Assembly: GCA_017427775.1 (NCBI GenBank)
Contig: JAFRSD010000005.1
Coordinates: 1 to 64,000, forward strand
DNA: 64,000 bases
Reading direction: 5' to 3'
Origin: Lachnospiraceae bacterium
GTDB lineage: Bacteria; Bacillota; Clostridia; Lachnospirales; Lachnospiraceae
The position numbers and the translations under genes are program-made. The notes beneath the pieces are model-generated. The model was given only the letters and a program-made list of their open reading frames with translations. It was not told the DNA's origin and did no database searches. This document shows, piece after piece, positions 1-10,854 of this stretch (position 1 is the first letter of the stretch; every line of letters begins with the position of its first letter).

Positions 1-20
1 CATTTTGGGTAAACCTCCTT
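1..20 (-). promoter_or_regulatory. RBS and start codon of the next gene (probably rpsL)
   Basis: The complement of positions 1-3 is ATG, preceded on the minus strand by AAGGAGG about 10 nt upstream. Only the start codon lies in the window, so the product cannot be read. In Firmicutes rpsL usually follows rpoC, which makes rpsL the best guess, but this is inference. Confidence 0.5.
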
Positions 21-24
21 CGGT

Positions 25-59
25 TATAATAGTGCGGTTGGCGAACCAGCACCATTATA
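25..59 (-). repeat. Long inverted repeat in the leader of the next gene
   Basis: Positions 25-39 and 44-59 form a hairpin stem of about 15 bp with one bulged base and a 4-nt loop. Each arm ends in TATAAT read on one strand. It lies between the predicted promoter and the ribosome binding site of the gene that starts at position 3, so it could fold in the 5' UTR or be an operator. Confidence 0.55.
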
Positions 60-82
60 CCTCAGGAGGTTTTTTTCTTGAA
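54..82 (-). promoter_or_regulatory. Candidate promoter for the gene after rpoC
   Basis: On the minus strand TTCAAG (77-82) and TATAAT (54-59) are separated by 17 nt. The -10 is perfect and the -35 is poor. It lies downstream of the rpoC terminator, so the next gene would have its own promoter. Confidence 0.5.
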
Positions 83-102
83 GCTAAAGCTCACTGGGAA
101 CA

Positions 103-127
103 CACCTGCATAGCAGGTGGTTTTTTT
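103..127 (+). terminator. Plus-strand hairpin plus T7, of unknown use
   Basis: CACCTGC (103-109) pairs with GCAGGTG (113-119) and is followed by G and seven T, a good intrinsic terminator for plus-strand transcription. No plus-strand gene precedes it. It may stop antisense transcription entering rpoC. A weaker stem followed by T7 lies at 59-77. Confidence 0.55.
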
Positions 128-139
128 GTATCGTCATAC

Positions 140-171
140 AAGAAAAGCGGGAGCAGGGTTACTGCCCCCGC
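140..171 (-). terminator. rpoC terminator
   Basis: On the minus strand a 10-bp GC-rich stem (162-171 with 147-156, one G-U pair) with a 5-nt loop is followed by TTTTCTT. It lies 56 nt after the rpoC stop. Confidence 0.8.
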
Positions 172-226
172 CTGAGGGACTCCGCACTGCGGCGGAATCC
201 CGGAAAATACTGAACTCAGACGTATT

Positions 227-3200
227 TTATTCGTCCTTCTCTTCATCGGAGTCCTCGAACTCGTCATCGAATTCGAACTCCTCATCCGCAAATTCAGACT
301 CGTAGAAATCGGACTCATCAAATACTTCGGTGAAGTCATCCGCGAAGTCTGCGTCATCAACGCGATCTGCGGTGTCGTCCGCAATCACTTCGGTCTCTTC
401 ATTCAGACCGTTGCGGAACTCATCCTCAAAGCCTTCGATGTTGTCTAAGATCTCATTATCCGTATCAAGACGGATGTTGCGGTACTTCTTCATACCGGTT
501 CCGGCAGGAATCAGTTTACCGAGGATAACATTTTCCTTCAGACCGATCAACGGATCGATACGTCCGCGGATAGCGGCGTCGGTAAGAACCTTGGTCGTCT
601 CCTGGAAGGATGCAGCCGACAGGAAGGAGTTGGTAGCAAGGGATGCCTTGGTGATACCGAGCATAACCTGCTTGCCTTCCGCGGGCTTCTTGCCTTCCGC
701 AACAAGCTTCTCATTAACCTCTTCAAAATCAAGTGCGTCAACACTCGTGCCGGGCAGGAATTCGGAATCACCCTTCTCCTCAACACGAACCTTCTTCAGC
801 ATCTGACGAACGATTACTTCGATATGCTTGTCGTTGATTTCTACACCCTGCAGACGATATACACGCTGAACTTCCTTGGTCATGTAATCCTGTACGTCGC
901 GTACGCCCTTGATCTTCAAAAGATCATGCGGGTTAACGGAACCCTGGGTAAGAGCGTCACCGGCTTCGATCATCTGACCTTCGGTAACCTTCAGTACCGA
1001 ACCGTAAGGGATCAGGTATGTTCTTGCCTCACCGGTCTCCTGGTTGGTAACGGTAACTTCACGCTTCTTCTTGGTATCGCTGATGGTAGCGCGGCCTGCG
1101 AACTCGGAGATGATGGCAAGACCCTTCGGCTTACGAGCCTCGAAAAGCTCTTCTACACGAGGAAGACCTTGTGTGATATCATCACCGGCAACACCACCGG
1201 TATGGAATGTTCTCATGGTAAGCTGTGTACCGGGCTCACCGATGGACTGTGCAGCGATGATACCGATTGCCTCGCCGACCTGAACTGCCTCACCGGTAGC
1301 CATGTTCGCGCCGTAGCACTTGGAGCATACGCCGAAGTGGGACTTACAGGTAAGAACGGTACGGATCTTAATCTTGGCATCGGGTCTCGGACGCATCTCC
1401 TGCTTGTCCTCATCCCAGTAGGTAAATGCCTTCGTAGCCATAATGCGAGCTGCACGCTTGGGAGTGATCATATGATTCTTCTTAACGATCAGATCGCCGT
1501 TGTCATCATAGTAATCCTCGGCTGCGGTGCGGCCTGTGATACGGTCCTTCAGGCTCTCGATCTCTTCCTTGCCGTTCATGAAGGCGCTGATCTCCATTCC
1601 GGGGATCTCCGCTCTGCCTTCCGCACAGTCTGTCTCACGAACGATCAGATCCTGGGAAACGTCTACAAGACGACGGGTCAGATAACCGGAGTCAGCCGTA
1701 CGAAGTGCGGTATCGGAAAGACCTTTACGCGCACCGTGTGCGGAAATGAAGTACTGCAGTACGTCAAGACCTTCACGGAAGTTAGCTTTAATCGGGAGTT
1801 CGATGGTCTTACCGGAGGTATCGGCCATGAGACCACGCATACCGGCAAGCTGTTTGATCTGCTTATCGGAACCACGGGCACCGGAATCGGCCATCATCTT
1901 AATGTTGTTGTAACGGTCAAGGCCGGAAAGGAGCTTCTTGGTAAGTTCCGCATCTGCTTCCTTCCAGGTCTCGATAACTGCACGGTAACGCTCGTCGTCG
2001 GTCATAAAACCGGAACGATAGTAGTCGGCGATCTGGTCAACCGTTTCCTCGGCCTTCGCGATGATCTCCTTCTTCTCGGCAGGTACGGTCATATCTGCGA
2101 TGGATACGGTCATGGCAGCTCTGGTGGAATACTTGTAACCGAGAGCCTTGATGGCATCCAGCGTCTCCGCGGTCTTGGTCGCGCCGTGCGTATTGATGCA
2201 GCGTTCCAGAATCTGCTTCAGTTCCTTCTTCTTAACGAGGAAGTCTACCTCGAGCTTCAGAAGGTTCTCCGGATTGCTTCTGTCAACATATCCGAGATCC
2301 TGGCTGATGATTTCGTTGAAAATGAACCGGCCGAGCGTGGACTCGATCGTACGATATACGACACGTCCTTCCTCGTCTACCGTGCTGCGGCGAACCTTGA
2401 TCTTAGCCTGCAGCGTGATGTCACGGTTCTCATATGCGAGAATAGCTTCGTTCTCACTCTTGAAGAACTTGCCCTCGCCCTTGTCACCCGGCTTCTCCAT
2501 CGTCAGATAGTAAATACCGAGAACCATATCCTGGGAAGGAACGGCTACCGGACCACCGTCTGAAGGCTTCAGAAGGTTGTTCGGGGAAAGCAGGAGGAAA
2601 CGGCACTCTGCCTGCGCCTCAACGGAAAGAGGCAAATGTACAGCCATCTGGTCACCGTCGAAGTCCGCGTTAAATGCGGTACATACGAGCGGATGAAGCT
2701 TGATTGCCTTACCTTCGACAAGGATCGGCTCAAATGCCTGAATACCGAGACGGTGCAGTGTTGGTGCACGGTTCAGCATAACCGGATGCTCGCGGATAAC
2801 GTCCTCGAGAACATCCCATACCTCATCCTGAAGACGCTCAACCATCTTCTTGGCGGACTTGATATTCTGGGCAATTCCTCTTGCGGCAAGCTCCTTCATA
2901 ACGAAGGGCTTGAAGAGCTCAATTGCCATCTCCTTCGGGAGACCGCACTGATAAATCTTAAGTTCGGGACCTACTACGATAACGGAACGGCCGGAGTAGT
3001 CGACACGCTTACCGAGAAGGTTCTGACGGAAACGACCCTGCTTACCCTTTAACATATCGGAAAGGGACTTCAGAGCACGGTTGCCGGGGCCGGTAACCGG
3101 TCTGCCGCGGCGTCCGTTATCATTCAGCGCGTCAACCGCTTCCTGAAGCATTCTCTTCTCGTTGCGGACGATGATGTCGGCCGCGCCGAGTTCAAGGAGT

Positions 3201-4066
3201 CTCTTCAGACGGTTGTTACGGTTGATGATACGGCGATACAGGTCATTCAGGTCGGACGTTGCGAAACGGCCGCCGTCGAGCTGTACCATAGGACGAAGAT
3301 CCGGCGGGATAACCGGGATGCAGGTGAGGATCATCCACTCCGGACGGTTTCCGGACTCGCGGAATGCTTCCACAACCTCAAGACGCTTAACGATTCTTGC
3401 GCGCTTCTGGCCGTTGCTCTCAAGAAGCTCGTTCTTCAGCGCCTCGGACTCCTTGTCGAGATCGATCGCCTTCAAAAGTTCCATGACTGCCTCAGCACCC
3501 ATGCCTACACGGAAAGCGTCCTCGCCCCACTCGTCTACCGCATTGCGGTATTCCTGATCGGTAAGAACATCCTTAACGTTCAGCGTGGTATTACCGGCAT
3601 CAAGAACGATATAGCTTGCAAAATACAATACTTTCTCGAGTACTCTCGGAGAAAGGTCAAGGAGAAGTCCCATACGGCTCGGGATTCCCTTGAAGTACCA
3701 GATATGGGAAACGGGAGCGGCAAGCTCGATATAACCCATACGCTCTCTACGAACGCTGGCCTTCGTAACTTCTACGCCGCAACGGTCACAGACAAATCCC
3801 TTATAACGGATCTTTTTGTATTTGCCGCAATGACACTCCCAGTCCTTGGTAGGTCCGAAAATCTTCTCACAGAACAATCCGTCGCGCTCGGGCTTCAGCG
3901 TTCTGTAGTTGATGGTTTCGGGTTTCTTTACTTCATAATCGGTTACATCGCCCTTACGGCCTGCACGCGCCCACTCTTTGATCTTCTCGGGAGAGGCAAG
4001 GCCGATCTTAATGGCGTCATATGTAATCTCTTTTACTTCTTCGTTATCGAAATCATTTGGCATCAT
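227..4066 (-). CDS. rpoC: DNA-directed RNA polymerase subunit beta'
   Basis: This is the catalytic beta' subunit of RNA polymerase. The 1279-residue product has the N-terminal zinc finger (CxC-x12-CxxC type, CHCG...CDRC), the clamp and bridge regions, the metal-binding NADFDGDQM motif that carries the active-site aspartates, and a second zinc site ([11 protein letters not shown]) near residue 900. It starts at the first ATG of an ATGATG pair, with AGGAAGGAG about 12 nt upstream, 42 nt after rpoB. Both genes form one operon from the promoter at 8101-8129. The last 60 or so residues, after the conserved end, form an Asp/Glu-rich tail not found in E. coli or B. subtilis RpoC. Identity is certain; the role of the tail is unknown. 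Confidence 0.99.
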   Translation of the reverse strand: MMPNDFDNEEVKEITYDAIKIGLASPEKIKEWARAGRKGDVTDYEVKKPETINYRTLKPERDGLFCEKIFGPTKDWECHCGKYKKIRYKGFVCDRCGVEVTKASVRRERMGYIELAAPVSHIWYFKGIPSRMGLLLDLSPRVLEKVLYFASYIVLDAGNTTLNVKDVLTDQEYRNAVDEWGEDAFRVGMGAEAVMELLKAIDLDKESEALKNELLESNGQKRARIVKRLEVVEAFRESGNRPEWMILTCIPVIPPDLRPMVQLDGGRFATSDLNDLYRRIINRNNRLKRLLELGAADIIVRNEKRMLQEAVDALNDNGRRGRPVTGPGNRALKSLSDMLKGKQGRFRQNLLGKRVDYSGRSVIVVGPELKIYQCGLPKEMAIELFKPFVMKELAARGIAQNIKSAKKMVERLQDEVWDVLEDVIREHPVMLNRAPTLHRLGIQAFEPILVEGKAIKLHPLVCTAFNADFDGDQMAVHLPLSVEAQAECRFLLLSPNNLLKPSDGGPVAVPSQDMVLGIYYLTMEKPGDKGEGKFFKSENEAILAYENRDITLQAKIKVRRSTVDEEGRVVYRTIESTLGRFIFNEIISQDLGYVDRSNPENLLKLEVDFLVKKKELKQILERCINTHGATKTAETLDAIKALGYKYSTRAAMTVSIADMTVPAEKKEIIAKAEETVDQIADYYRSGFMTDDERYRAVIETWKEADAELTKKLLSGLDRYNNIKMMADSGARGSDKQIKQLAGMRGLMADTSGKTIELPIKANFREGLDVLQYFISAHGARKGLSDTALRTADSGYLTRRLVDVSQDLIVRETDCAEGRAEIPGMEISAFMNGKEEIESLKDRITGRTAAEDYYDDNGDLIVKKNHMITPKRAARIMATKAFTYWDEDKQEMRPRPDAKIKIRTVLTCKSHFGVCSKCYGANMATGEAVQVGEAIGIIAAQSIGEPGTQLTMRTFHTGGVAGDDITQGLPRVEELFEARKPKGLAIISEFAGRATISDTKKKREVTVTNQETGEARTYLIPYGSVLKVTEGQMIEAGDALTQGSVNPHDLLKIKGVRDVQDYMTKEVQRVYRLQGVEINDKHIEVIVRQMLKKVRVEEKGDSEFLPGTSVDALDFEEVNEKLVAEGKKPAEGKQVMLGITKASLATNSFLSAASFQETTKVLTDAAIRGRIDPLIGLKENVILGKLIPAGTGMKKYRNIRLDTDNEILDNIEGFEDEFRNGLNEETEVIADDTADRVDDADFADDFTEVFDESDFYESEFADEEFEFDDEFEDSDEEKDE

Positions 4067-4108
4067 GCTGTTGATTTGCTCCTTCCTAATATTCGTTCAC
4101 GGATGTTG

Positions 4109-7100
4109 TTAGAAATCTTCGCTTTCCGACAGATCATCGCCGCTGCCGTAACTGAACGTTCCGGTAGACGCGTCCGGAGTAACCTCCAGATATCCGTCTG
4201 CAAAATCATCCGTGTTCCTAGGAACATTGTCGCCTTCAATCAGGCTTCTGAGGCTGCGGTCACCGGTATCGATGTCCTCTGCCATAACAACCTCATTGCC
4301 ATCCTCATCGAGAACCGTAACATCCAGCGCAAGAGACTGGAGTTCCTTCAGCAATACCTTGAAGGACTCAGGGATACCGCATTCGGAAATATTATCGCCC
4401 TTGATGATCGCTTCGTAGGTCTTCACACGACCGGTTACATCATCGGACTTAACGGTCAGGATCTCCTGCAGGATGTGAGCAGCGCCGTAAGCTTCCAGCG
4501 CCCAAACTTCCATCTCACCGAAACGCTGTCCGCCGAACTGGGCTTTACCGCCGAGAGGCTGCTGCGTAACGAGGGAGTAAGGACCGGTGGAACGGGCATG
4601 GATCTTATCGTCAACCAGGTGATGCAGCTTCAAATAATGCATGAAGCCGACGGTTACTTCGCCGTCGAAAGGCTCACCGGAACGACCGTCACGGAGCTGA
4701 ACCTTTCCGTCGGGCTTGATCGGAACACCCTTCCACTCTTCTCTGTTCTCCTGATGGGTAAGGAGATATTCCATAACCTCAGGAAGAAGAATATTCTTAT
4801 ATTTCGCCTTGAATTCCTCAAGATCCATGTTGACATAGTCGTTGGCAAGTTCCAGCGTCTCCATAATGTCAACTTCGTTCGCACCGTCAAATACAGGGGT
4901 GGAAACCTTGAATCCGAGTACTGCGGAAGCAAGACTCAGGTGAATCTCCAATACCTGACCGATGTTCATTCGGGAAGGTACGCCGAGCGGGTTCAATACG
5001 ATGTCAAGCGGACGACCGTTCGGAAGGAACGGCATATCCTCAACCGGAAGCACGCGGGAAACAACACCCTTATTACCGTGACGGCCGGCCATCTTATCAC
5101 CAACCTGGATCTTACGCTTCTGCGCGATATAAACGCGAACGCTCTCATTTACTCCCGGAGGAAGCTCATCGCCGTTCTCACGGGTAAATACTTTCGCGTC
5201 AACAATGATACCGAACTCACCGTGCGGAACACGAAGAGACGTATCACGAACTTCGCGTGCCTTCTCACCGAAGATGGCATGGAGCAAACGCTCCTCGGCC
5301 GTCAGCTCGGTCTCGCCCTTAGGCGTTACCTTACCGGCAAGAATATCACCGGCACGAACCTCTGCACCGATGCGGATGATACCTCTCTCATCGAGATCCT
5401 TCAGCGCATCCTCGCCGACACCGGGAACATCACGGGTGATCTCCTCGGGTCCGAGCTTTGTGTCACGAGCCTCTGCCTCATATTCTTCGATATGAATGGA
5501 GGTATATACATCATCCCGTACCAGTCTCTCACTGAGCAGTACGGCATCCTCGTAGTTGTATCCTTCCCAGGTCATGAAACCGATCAGCGGGTTCTTACCG
5601 AGAGCAAGCTCACCGCCGGAAGTGGAAGGACCGTCTGCGATAACCTGGCCTGCCTTAACCGTCTCGCCCTTCTTAACGATAGGTCTCTGGTTAATGCTGG
5701 TACCCTGGTTGCTTCTCGCAAACTTCTGGAGTCTGTACTCATCGCGGGTTCCGTCCTCGGTACGGATCACAATCCGGTTCGCCTCGGAACGCTCAACCAC
5801 GCCTGCCTGCTTGGCAAGTACGCACACGCCGGAGTCTACCGCAACCTTCTCCTCCATACCGGTACCTACAACAGGTGAATCGGTGAAGAGAAGCGGTACA
5901 GCCTGACGCTGCATGTTGGAACCCATGAGGGCACGGTTCGCGTCATCGTTCTGCAGGAACGGGATCATCGCCGTTGCAACGGAAAATACCATCTTAGGCG
6001 ATACGTCCATCAGATCGATCTTGCGCTTTTCGAACAGGGAAGTCTCCGTACGGTAACGTCCGGAAACATTGTTGTTTACGAAATGTCCTTCTGCGTCGAG
6101 GGGTTCGTTAGCCTGAGCAACAATATAACGGTCTTCCTCGTCTGCGGTAAGATATACGACATCGTCGGTTACTACCGGATTCTCGGGATCGTCATGGTTA
6201 ACCTTGCGGTAAGGAGCCTCAACGAAGCCGTACTCGTTGATTCTTGCATAAGAAGCAAGAGAGTTGATCAAACCGATGTTAGGACCTTCGGGGGTCTCAA
6301 TCGGGCACATACGGCCGTAGTGCGTATAATGAACGTCTCGAACTTCGAAACCCGCACGGTCACGGGAAAGACCGCCGGGGCCGAGTGCGGAAAGACGTCT
6401 CTTATGAGTCAGTTCGCCGAGCGGGTTGTGCTGGTCCATGAACTGGGACAGCTGGGAACTTCCGAAGAATTCCTTAACCGCTGCGGTTACGGGCTTGATA
6501 TTGATGAGCGACTGCGGCGTGATCGTGTCGGGATCCTGGGTGGTCATACGCTCACGTACGACACGCTCCATTCTGGACATACCGATACGGTACTGGTTCT
6601 GAAGCAGTTCGCCTACGGCACGGATACGACGGTTTCCGAGATGGTCGATATCGTCCTCGTTGCCGATGCCGTGCTCAAGATGCATGTTATAGTTGATCGA
6701 AGCAAAGATATCCTCACGGGTAATGTGCTTCGGAATCAGGTCGAGAATGTTCTTGTGGATCTCCTCGCAGATTGCTTCCGCATCGGAGTTCTCATCGAGA
6801 ATCTTCTTCAGTACCGGATAGTATACAAGCTCCGTGATACCGAGCTTCTCCTTTGCCTCAGGCGCATAGCACGCAAGGTCAACCATCATGTTGGAAAGAA
6901 TCTTAACGTTGTGCTCCTCGCCCTGCAGCCATACAAAAGGAATGGCAAGGTTCTGGATCTGCTCTGCCAAAGCTTCGGTAGCAACCGTACCGGCCTCGGC
7001 AATCACCTCACCGGTCGTCGTATCGATAACATCCTCGGCAAACTTGTGTCCGGCAATACGGTTCTTGAGCATCAGCTTCTTGTTGAACTTATAACGGCCG

Positions 7101-7921
7101 ACGCGCGCAAGATCGTATCTTCTCGGGTCAAATAACATTCCATGGATCAAAGTCTCCGCGTTCTCAAGTGACGGGGGTTCACCGGGACGCAGTTTCTTAT
7201 ACAGTTCCAGAAGACCGCTCTTATAGTCGTCGGTCGTATCCTTCTGGAAGCTGGCTTCCATCTTCTTCTCTTCGCCGAACAGTTCACGGATCTCTTCGTT
7301 GGTGCCTACGCCGAGCGCACGAACGAGAACGGAGATCGGAACCTTACGGTTTCTATCTACACGAACATAAAAAACGTCGTTGGAATCGGTTTCATATTCA
7401 AGCCATGCACCGCGGTTCGGGATAACGGTACAAGCATATAAAGTCTTTCCGAGCTTATCTCTCGTGATTGCATAATAGATACCAGGAGAACGAACCAGCT
7501 GGCTAACGATTACACGCTCGGCACCGTTGATGACAAATGTGCCGGTCTCCGTCATGAGCGGGAAATCTCCCATGAAGATCGTGTGCTCGTTGATCTCGTC
7601 CGTCTCGGTATTATGAAGGCGTACCTTCACTTTCATCGGTGCGGCATACGTAGCATCTCTTTCCTTGCACTCGTCAATCGTGTACTTCACCTCGTCTTCG
7701 CAAAGCTGATAGTCCACAAATTCCAGGCTAAGGTGTCCGCTGTAGTCATCGATCGGAGAAATATCCTCAAATACCTCGTGCAGTCCTTTCTTCAGAAACC
7801 AGTTATAGGAATCTTTCTGGACCTCAATCAGGTTCGGCATCTCAAGGATTTCCTTCTGTCTCGAATAACTCATTCGAATGCCCTTACCGACTTTAACCGG
7901 ACAAATTCTGTTTTTATCCAT
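4109..7921 (-). CDS. rpoB: DNA-directed RNA polymerase subunit beta
   Basis: This is the beta subunit of RNA polymerase, 1270 residues. The rifampicin-binding region reads [13 protein letters not shown] and [12 protein letters not shown], with the Gln, Asp, His and Ser that commonly mutate in resistance all in the sensitive state. Further conserved blocks are [24 protein letters not shown] and [19 protein letters not shown]. An ATG exists 48 nt further upstream, but the start at 7921 (MDKNR) is preceded by AAGGGGTGA and is preferred. The C-terminus ends in a short acidic, Ser/Asp-rich extension. rplL, its usual upstream partner, is 20 kb away on the other strand. Confidence 0.99.
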   Translation of the reverse strand: MDKNRICPVKVGKGIRMSYSRQKEILEMPNLIEVQKDSYNWFLKKGLHEVFEDISPIDDYSGHLSLEFVDYQLCEDEVKYTIDECKERDATYAAPMKVKVRLHNTETDEINEHTIFMGDFPLMTETGTFVINGAERVIVSQLVRSPGIYYAITRDKLGKTLYACTVIPNRGAWLEYETDSNDVFYVRVDRNRKVPISVLVRALGVGTNEEIRELFGEEKKMEASFQKDTTDDYKSGLLELYKKLRPGEPPSLENAETLIHGMLFDPRRYDLARVGRYKFNKKLMLKNRIAGHKFAEDVIDTTTGEVIAEAGTVATEALAEQIQNLAIPFVWLQGEEHNVKILSNMMVDLACYAPEAKEKLGITELVYYPVLKKILDENSDAEAICEEIHKNILDLIPKHITREDIFASINYNMHLEHGIGNEDDIDHLGNRRIRAVGELLQNQYRIGMSRMERVVRERMTTQDPDTITPQSLINIKPVTAAVKEFFGSSQLSQFMDQHNPLGELTHKRRLSALGPGGLSRDRAGFEVRDVHYTHYGRMCPIETPEGPNIGLINSLASYARINEYGFVEAPYRKVNHDDPENPVVTDDVVYLTADEEDRYIVAQANEPLDAEGHFVNNNVSGRYRTETSLFEKRKIDLMDVSPKMVFSVATAMIPFLQNDDANRALMGSNMQRQAVPLLFTDSPVVGTGMEEKVAVDSGVCVLAKQAGVVERSEANRIVIRTEDGTRDEYRLQKFARSNQGTSINQRPIVKKGETVKAGQVIADGPSTSGGELALGKNPLIGFMTWEGYNYEDAVLLSERLVRDDVYTSIHIEEYEAEARDTKLGPEEITRDVPGVGEDALKDLDERGIIRIGAEVRAGDILAGKVTPKGETELTAEERLLHAIFGEKAREVRDTSLRVPHGEFGIIVDAKVFTRENGDELPPGVNESVRVYIAQKRKIQVGDKMAGRHGNKGVVSRVLPVEDMPFLPNGRPLDIVLNPLGVPSRMNIGQVLEIHLSLASAVLGFKVSTPVFDGANEVDIMETLELANDYVNMDLEEFKAKYKNILLPEVMEYLLTHQENREEWKGVPIKPDGKVQLRDGRSGEPFDGEVTVGFMHYLKLHHLVDDKIHARSTGPYSLVTQQPLGGKAQFGGQRFGEMEVWALEAYGAAHILQEILTVKSDDVTGRVKTYEAIIKGDNISECGIPESFKVLLKELQSLALDVTVLDEDGNEVVMAEDIDTGDRSLRSLIEGDNVPRNTDDFADGYLEVTPDASTGTFSYGSGDDLSESEDF

Positions 7922-8094
7922 TGACGTTTTCACCCCTTGAATAGATTTCCTACCGCGCGTTATATACATAAAGAATCAATTCCACCGCATCCGCCCCTTT
8001 TTGAGGCCGGAATGAGGGTCTGAAAAGCAGTTGCTTTTACGCTTTTCATGTGGTATAATTGACATGATTAGGCATATAACACCACAATAGTGCA
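7922..8094 (-). other. rpoB 5' leader
   Basis: About 170 nt of transcript lie between the predicted start site and rpoB. By eye it can form three hairpins: TGTGGT with ACCACA, GAAAAGC with GCTTTTC, and GCCTC with GGGGC just before the ribosome binding site. No known leader family was recognised and no T-tract attenuator is present. Confidence 0.4.
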
Positions 8095-8100
8095 TTTTTC

Positions 8101-8129
8101 ATAGTATCACAACTCTTTCTGATTGTCAA
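8101..8129 (-). promoter_or_regulatory. rpoBC promoter
   Basis: On the minus strand TTGACA (8124-8129) and TACTAT (8101-8106) are separated by 17 nt. The perfect -35 and near-perfect -10 are what a strong housekeeping promoter would have. It gives rpoBC a promoter independent of rplJL. Confidence 0.8.
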
Positions 8130-8207
8130 TCTTGGATTTTCACCAAATGCACACGTGTTTTTGCCCTATTTTTCTCACATTTTACGATTTTTTTACATGA
8201 CAGGTAC

Positions 8208-8249
8208 AAGAAACGGCTGCTGCACCTTTCGGCGCAACAGCCGTACTTT
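8208..8249 (-). terminator. Hairpin after the acidic zinc-ribbon gene
   Basis: Arms starting ACGGCTG and ending CAGCCGT (8213-8244) form a long stem. On the minus strand it is followed by TTTCTTGT, and on the plus strand by ACTTTTT, so it may act in both directions. It lies 34 nt after the stop at 8278. Confidence 0.5.
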
Positions 8250-8277
8250 TTATCTTATCGGTTTTTCAGGCTTCCGG

Positions 8278-10713
8278 TCAGAAATCAATCGGCGTGTCTT
8301 CCTCGTCCGGTTCGTCCTCGTAACCCGAAACGATCAGGTCCGCCAGACTGTAAGCAGCCGCTGCTGCATTGTCCTGCGGCGCGGGATTCTCTGCTTCCTT
8401 TCTGAGATTCATCAGATGCTCGTCGATGTCGAAGGTTTCCTCATTGGTTCCGCTCGGCTCATCATGACCGAAAAACTCTTCCTCATCCTCATCCACGTCG
8501 TAGTCTTCCGAGTGAATGTTAATCTTGAGATCATCCTCGGCAGGCTCTTCCGAAACTTCCTCCTCGATCGTATCTAACGAGATCGGTTCCTCGGCATCCA
8601 TCTTTACGGATTCGTAATCTGCCGCTGTCGGCGCATCCGCGTAAAGCGGAGACTGCTTTCTATGCGGATAATCATCCGTTCTGTCATCGAACAGGCTGTT
8701 AAACAGGAAGTCTTCCGCATCAGGCGTCTGCTGCGGTGCTCCCTCGGAAAGAATATCCTCTAAGGACAGACCTCCGTCAGCCGTCTCCTCCGCCGGTGCT
8801 TCCTCTGCGGTTTCGGCTTCTTCAGAATCGGCCTCTTCGGGAACCGTCATCACATACTCGTCAAGCGGCGCTTCCACAAAGGATCCGAACTTGTCCGCGT
8901 TTCCCTCACCGCGGAACATATCGTCTTCAGCCGGTTCTGCGGCCTTCGCCTCCGGAGCAAAACTCCAATTGGAGAGAAGCTCGTCCACGTTATTGGCGGG
9001 AGCGTCTTCGGATTCCGCCAAATCTTCCGGTTCTTCGGGTTCCTCAGGCTGCTCGGGTTCCTCCATATCTTCGGTTAATTCGGGTTCTTCAGCCTCCTCC
9101 GGCTCTTCGTTATCCGCAAAATCTGCCGCTTCTTCACTATCCTCGGGAAGCGCAGGCTCTTCGTCACCGAAATCGATATCGATCAGATGAGAGGTTTCCC
9201 CGGGCTCAACGGGTTCCTCAGGTAATATAGGCTCTTCGGGCTCCTCGGGAAGTTCAGGTTCTTCAGGTAACTCGGGTTCCTCGGACTCTTCTTCCTCAGG
9301 TAACGAGGGCTCTTCCTCGTCTTCCGGTAATTCCGGTTCGTCAATCTCTATGGATACCGGTGCGCCGGTGTCCTCTTCGTCAAATCCTTCAATCGGAATC
9401 TCAGGTTCTGCTGCTTCCGCGAAGTCTTCCTTCTCAATCTCGACAGAATCAAAGGCGGGTTTCTCAGGTTCCGTCTCACCAAATGCTACCGAAAGAGAAT
9501 CCGCTTCGGCTGCCTCCGGTTCATCGCCGAAATCGATCTTAATCTCGACGGACTCATCGGATTTCACAGGTTCTTCAGGCTCAGCTTCCTTCTCGGGTTC
9601 CTTCTCCGCTTTTCTGAAAGGATTGAACAGGAACGCGAACGGAGTGGCACGCTTCGTCTCTTCCTTCGCTTCGTCAGCTTCCGCAGCCTTTTCTATCTCT
9701 TCCTCGTCGTCCTCATCTTCAGACTCGTCGTCATCCTCGTCTTCGTCAGATTCATCATCGACATCTTCTTCCTCTTCGATATCGTCGTCATCTTCATCTG
9801 ACTCGTCTTCTATATCTTCTTCCTCAGACTCATCTTCTTCGGATTCGTCATCCTCGAGGTCATCTTCTTCGTCGGACTCATCGTCATCGTCTTCATCGTC
9901 GAGATCATCGTCATCCTCCTCAGACTCGTCGTCTAAATCGTCGTCAATGTCCTCCTCATCTTCGTCAGACTCTTCATCATCAAGATCATCGTCATCTTCA
10001 TCCTCTTCGGAATCTTCTTCCTCATCGGATTCGGACTTCGTCTCAGGCTCCTCCAAGAACGAGATCACGGTAATTCCCTCTTCGGGCTCCTCTTCAATCT
10101 CGATCGCAACGCCCTTATCGAGATCCGAGGACTCTTCCTCCGGCTCGTCTGCGGAAGCCTCCTCGGTTTCTTCGGCACTCTCATCGGAAGCCTCTTCGCT
10201 TAACGCCTTCTCCGCTTCCGCCATGATCTCGTTGAAACTGCGCTCAATCTCCGCGGCAGTCTCCTCGACAGACTTCTTCAGGTCGGCAATGGGCTCCTCA
10301 AGGCCGCTTGTGAAGGATTTAACAGCCTCCTCAACGGAATTTCCGACTTCCTTGCAAACCTCTTCTGCCTCACGGACAGCGCGGTCGATGACCTCCTCTG
10401 CTTCCTCTTCGGCGGCTTTGCGCTCAGCGGCATTCTGATCGGTTCCGAAGGAACGGATGGCTTTCAGAATGTCCTCAAAGCCCTTCGTTTCCTCACCGGA
10501 CCAATTCCGGTCCTTCCCGAGAAGGAACTTGAGGTTCAGTAAAACACTTACCCCGAGAGCCGTTCCGAGCAATTTCACAAGGCTGCTCGTCAGCTTCTCC
10601 GTATCGCCGTCTCCGGCTCCGCGCTCTGTATTACATTTCCATATCTGCTCACCGCAGTACGGGCAAAAATTCACATCATTCGGAAAATCAGACCCACATT
10701 TGCTACACTTCAT
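8278..10713 (-). CDS. Zinc-ribbon protein with extreme acidic low-complexity body
   Basis: This 811-residue protein is not of a recognised named family. Residues 3-20 form a zinc ribbon (CxxC, ten residues, CxxC). Residues about 43-66 are a moderately hydrophobic stretch that could be membrane-associated. Residues about 95-190 are Ala/Glu-rich and predicted helical or coiled coil. Residues about 228-340 are almost purely Asp, Glu and Ser. Then come Pro-Glu repeats (EEPELPEEPE type) around residues 430-540 and an acidic C-terminus. ATG at 10713 has AGGAGG 7 nt upstream, and the gene has its own promoter and terminator, so it is a single-gene transcript next to rpoB. The Ser-rich frame on the other strand is a mirror of the acidic codons. 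The function is unknown; a scaffold, a cation buffer or a nucleic-acid mimic are all only guesses. Confidence 0.85.
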   Translation of the reverse strand: MKCSKCGSDFPNDVNFCPYCGEQIWKCNTERGAGDGDTEKLTSSLVKLLGTALGVSVLLNLKFLLGKDRNWSGEETKGFEDILKAIRSFGTDQNAAERKAAEEEAEEVIDRAVREAEEVCKEVGNSVEEAVKSFTSGLEEPIADLKKSVEETAAEIERSFNEIMAEAEKALSEEASDESAEETEEASADEPEEESSDLDKGVAIEIEEEPEEGITVISFLEEPETKSESDEEEDSEEDEDDDDLDDEESDEDEEDIDDDLDDESEEDDDDLDDEDDDDESDEEDDLEDDESEEDESEEEDIEDESDEDDDDIEEEEDVDDESDEDEDDDESEDEDDEEEIEKAAEADEAKEETKRATPFAFLFNPFRKAEKEPEKEAEPEEPVKSDESVEIKIDFGDEPEAAEADSLSVAFGETEPEKPAFDSVEIEKEDFAEAAEPEIPIEGFDEEDTGAPVSIEIDEPELPEDEEEPSLPEEEESEEPELPEEPELPEEPEEPILPEEPVEPGETSHLIDIDFGDEEPALPEDSEEAADFADNEEPEEAEEPELTEDMEEPEQPEEPEEPEDLAESEDAPANNVDELLSNWSFAPEAKAAEPAEDDMFRGEGNADKFGSFVEAPLDEYVMTVPEEADSEEAETAEEAPAEETADGGLSLEDILSEGAPQQTPDAEDFLFNSLFDDRTDDYPHRKQSPLYADAPTAADYESVKMDAEEPISLDTIEEEVSEEPAEDDLKINIHSEDYDVDEDEEEFFGHDEPSGTNEETFDIDEHLMNLRKEAENPAPQDNAAAAAYSLADLIVSGYEDEPDEEDTPIDF

Positions 10714-10809
10714 GACAAATCCTCCTCTGCTGTTGTCAACCGGGTCTCCGAAGAGAACCGATCGCCGCCGCTCGACCGTAACCCCATATGCAATCGAATC
10801 GGTTAATAT

Positions 10810-10839
10810 ATTTTAATCTTTTTTGAATATGTCTGTCAA
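10810..10839 (-). promoter_or_regulatory. Promoter of the acidic zinc-ribbon gene
   Basis: On the minus strand TTGACA (10834-10839) and TAAAAT (10810-10815) are 18 nt apart. It lies just after the stop of the Gfo/Idh gene, so the acidic gene is transcribed separately. Confidence 0.7.
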
Positions 10840-10854
10840 TAGTTTTGCGGGTGT

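Noticed and set aside
824-5878. Long plus-strand open frames (579 and 724 codons) antisense to rpoB and rpoC
   Set aside because: They are frames opposite to highly conserved coding DNA. They contain no recognisable domain or start signal.
9350-10438. Long plus-strand open frame rich in serine (362 codons)
   Set aside because: It is the mirror of the acidic codons of the zinc-ribbon gene on the minus strand. It has no ribosome binding site, and a serine-only stretch has no protein-like pattern.
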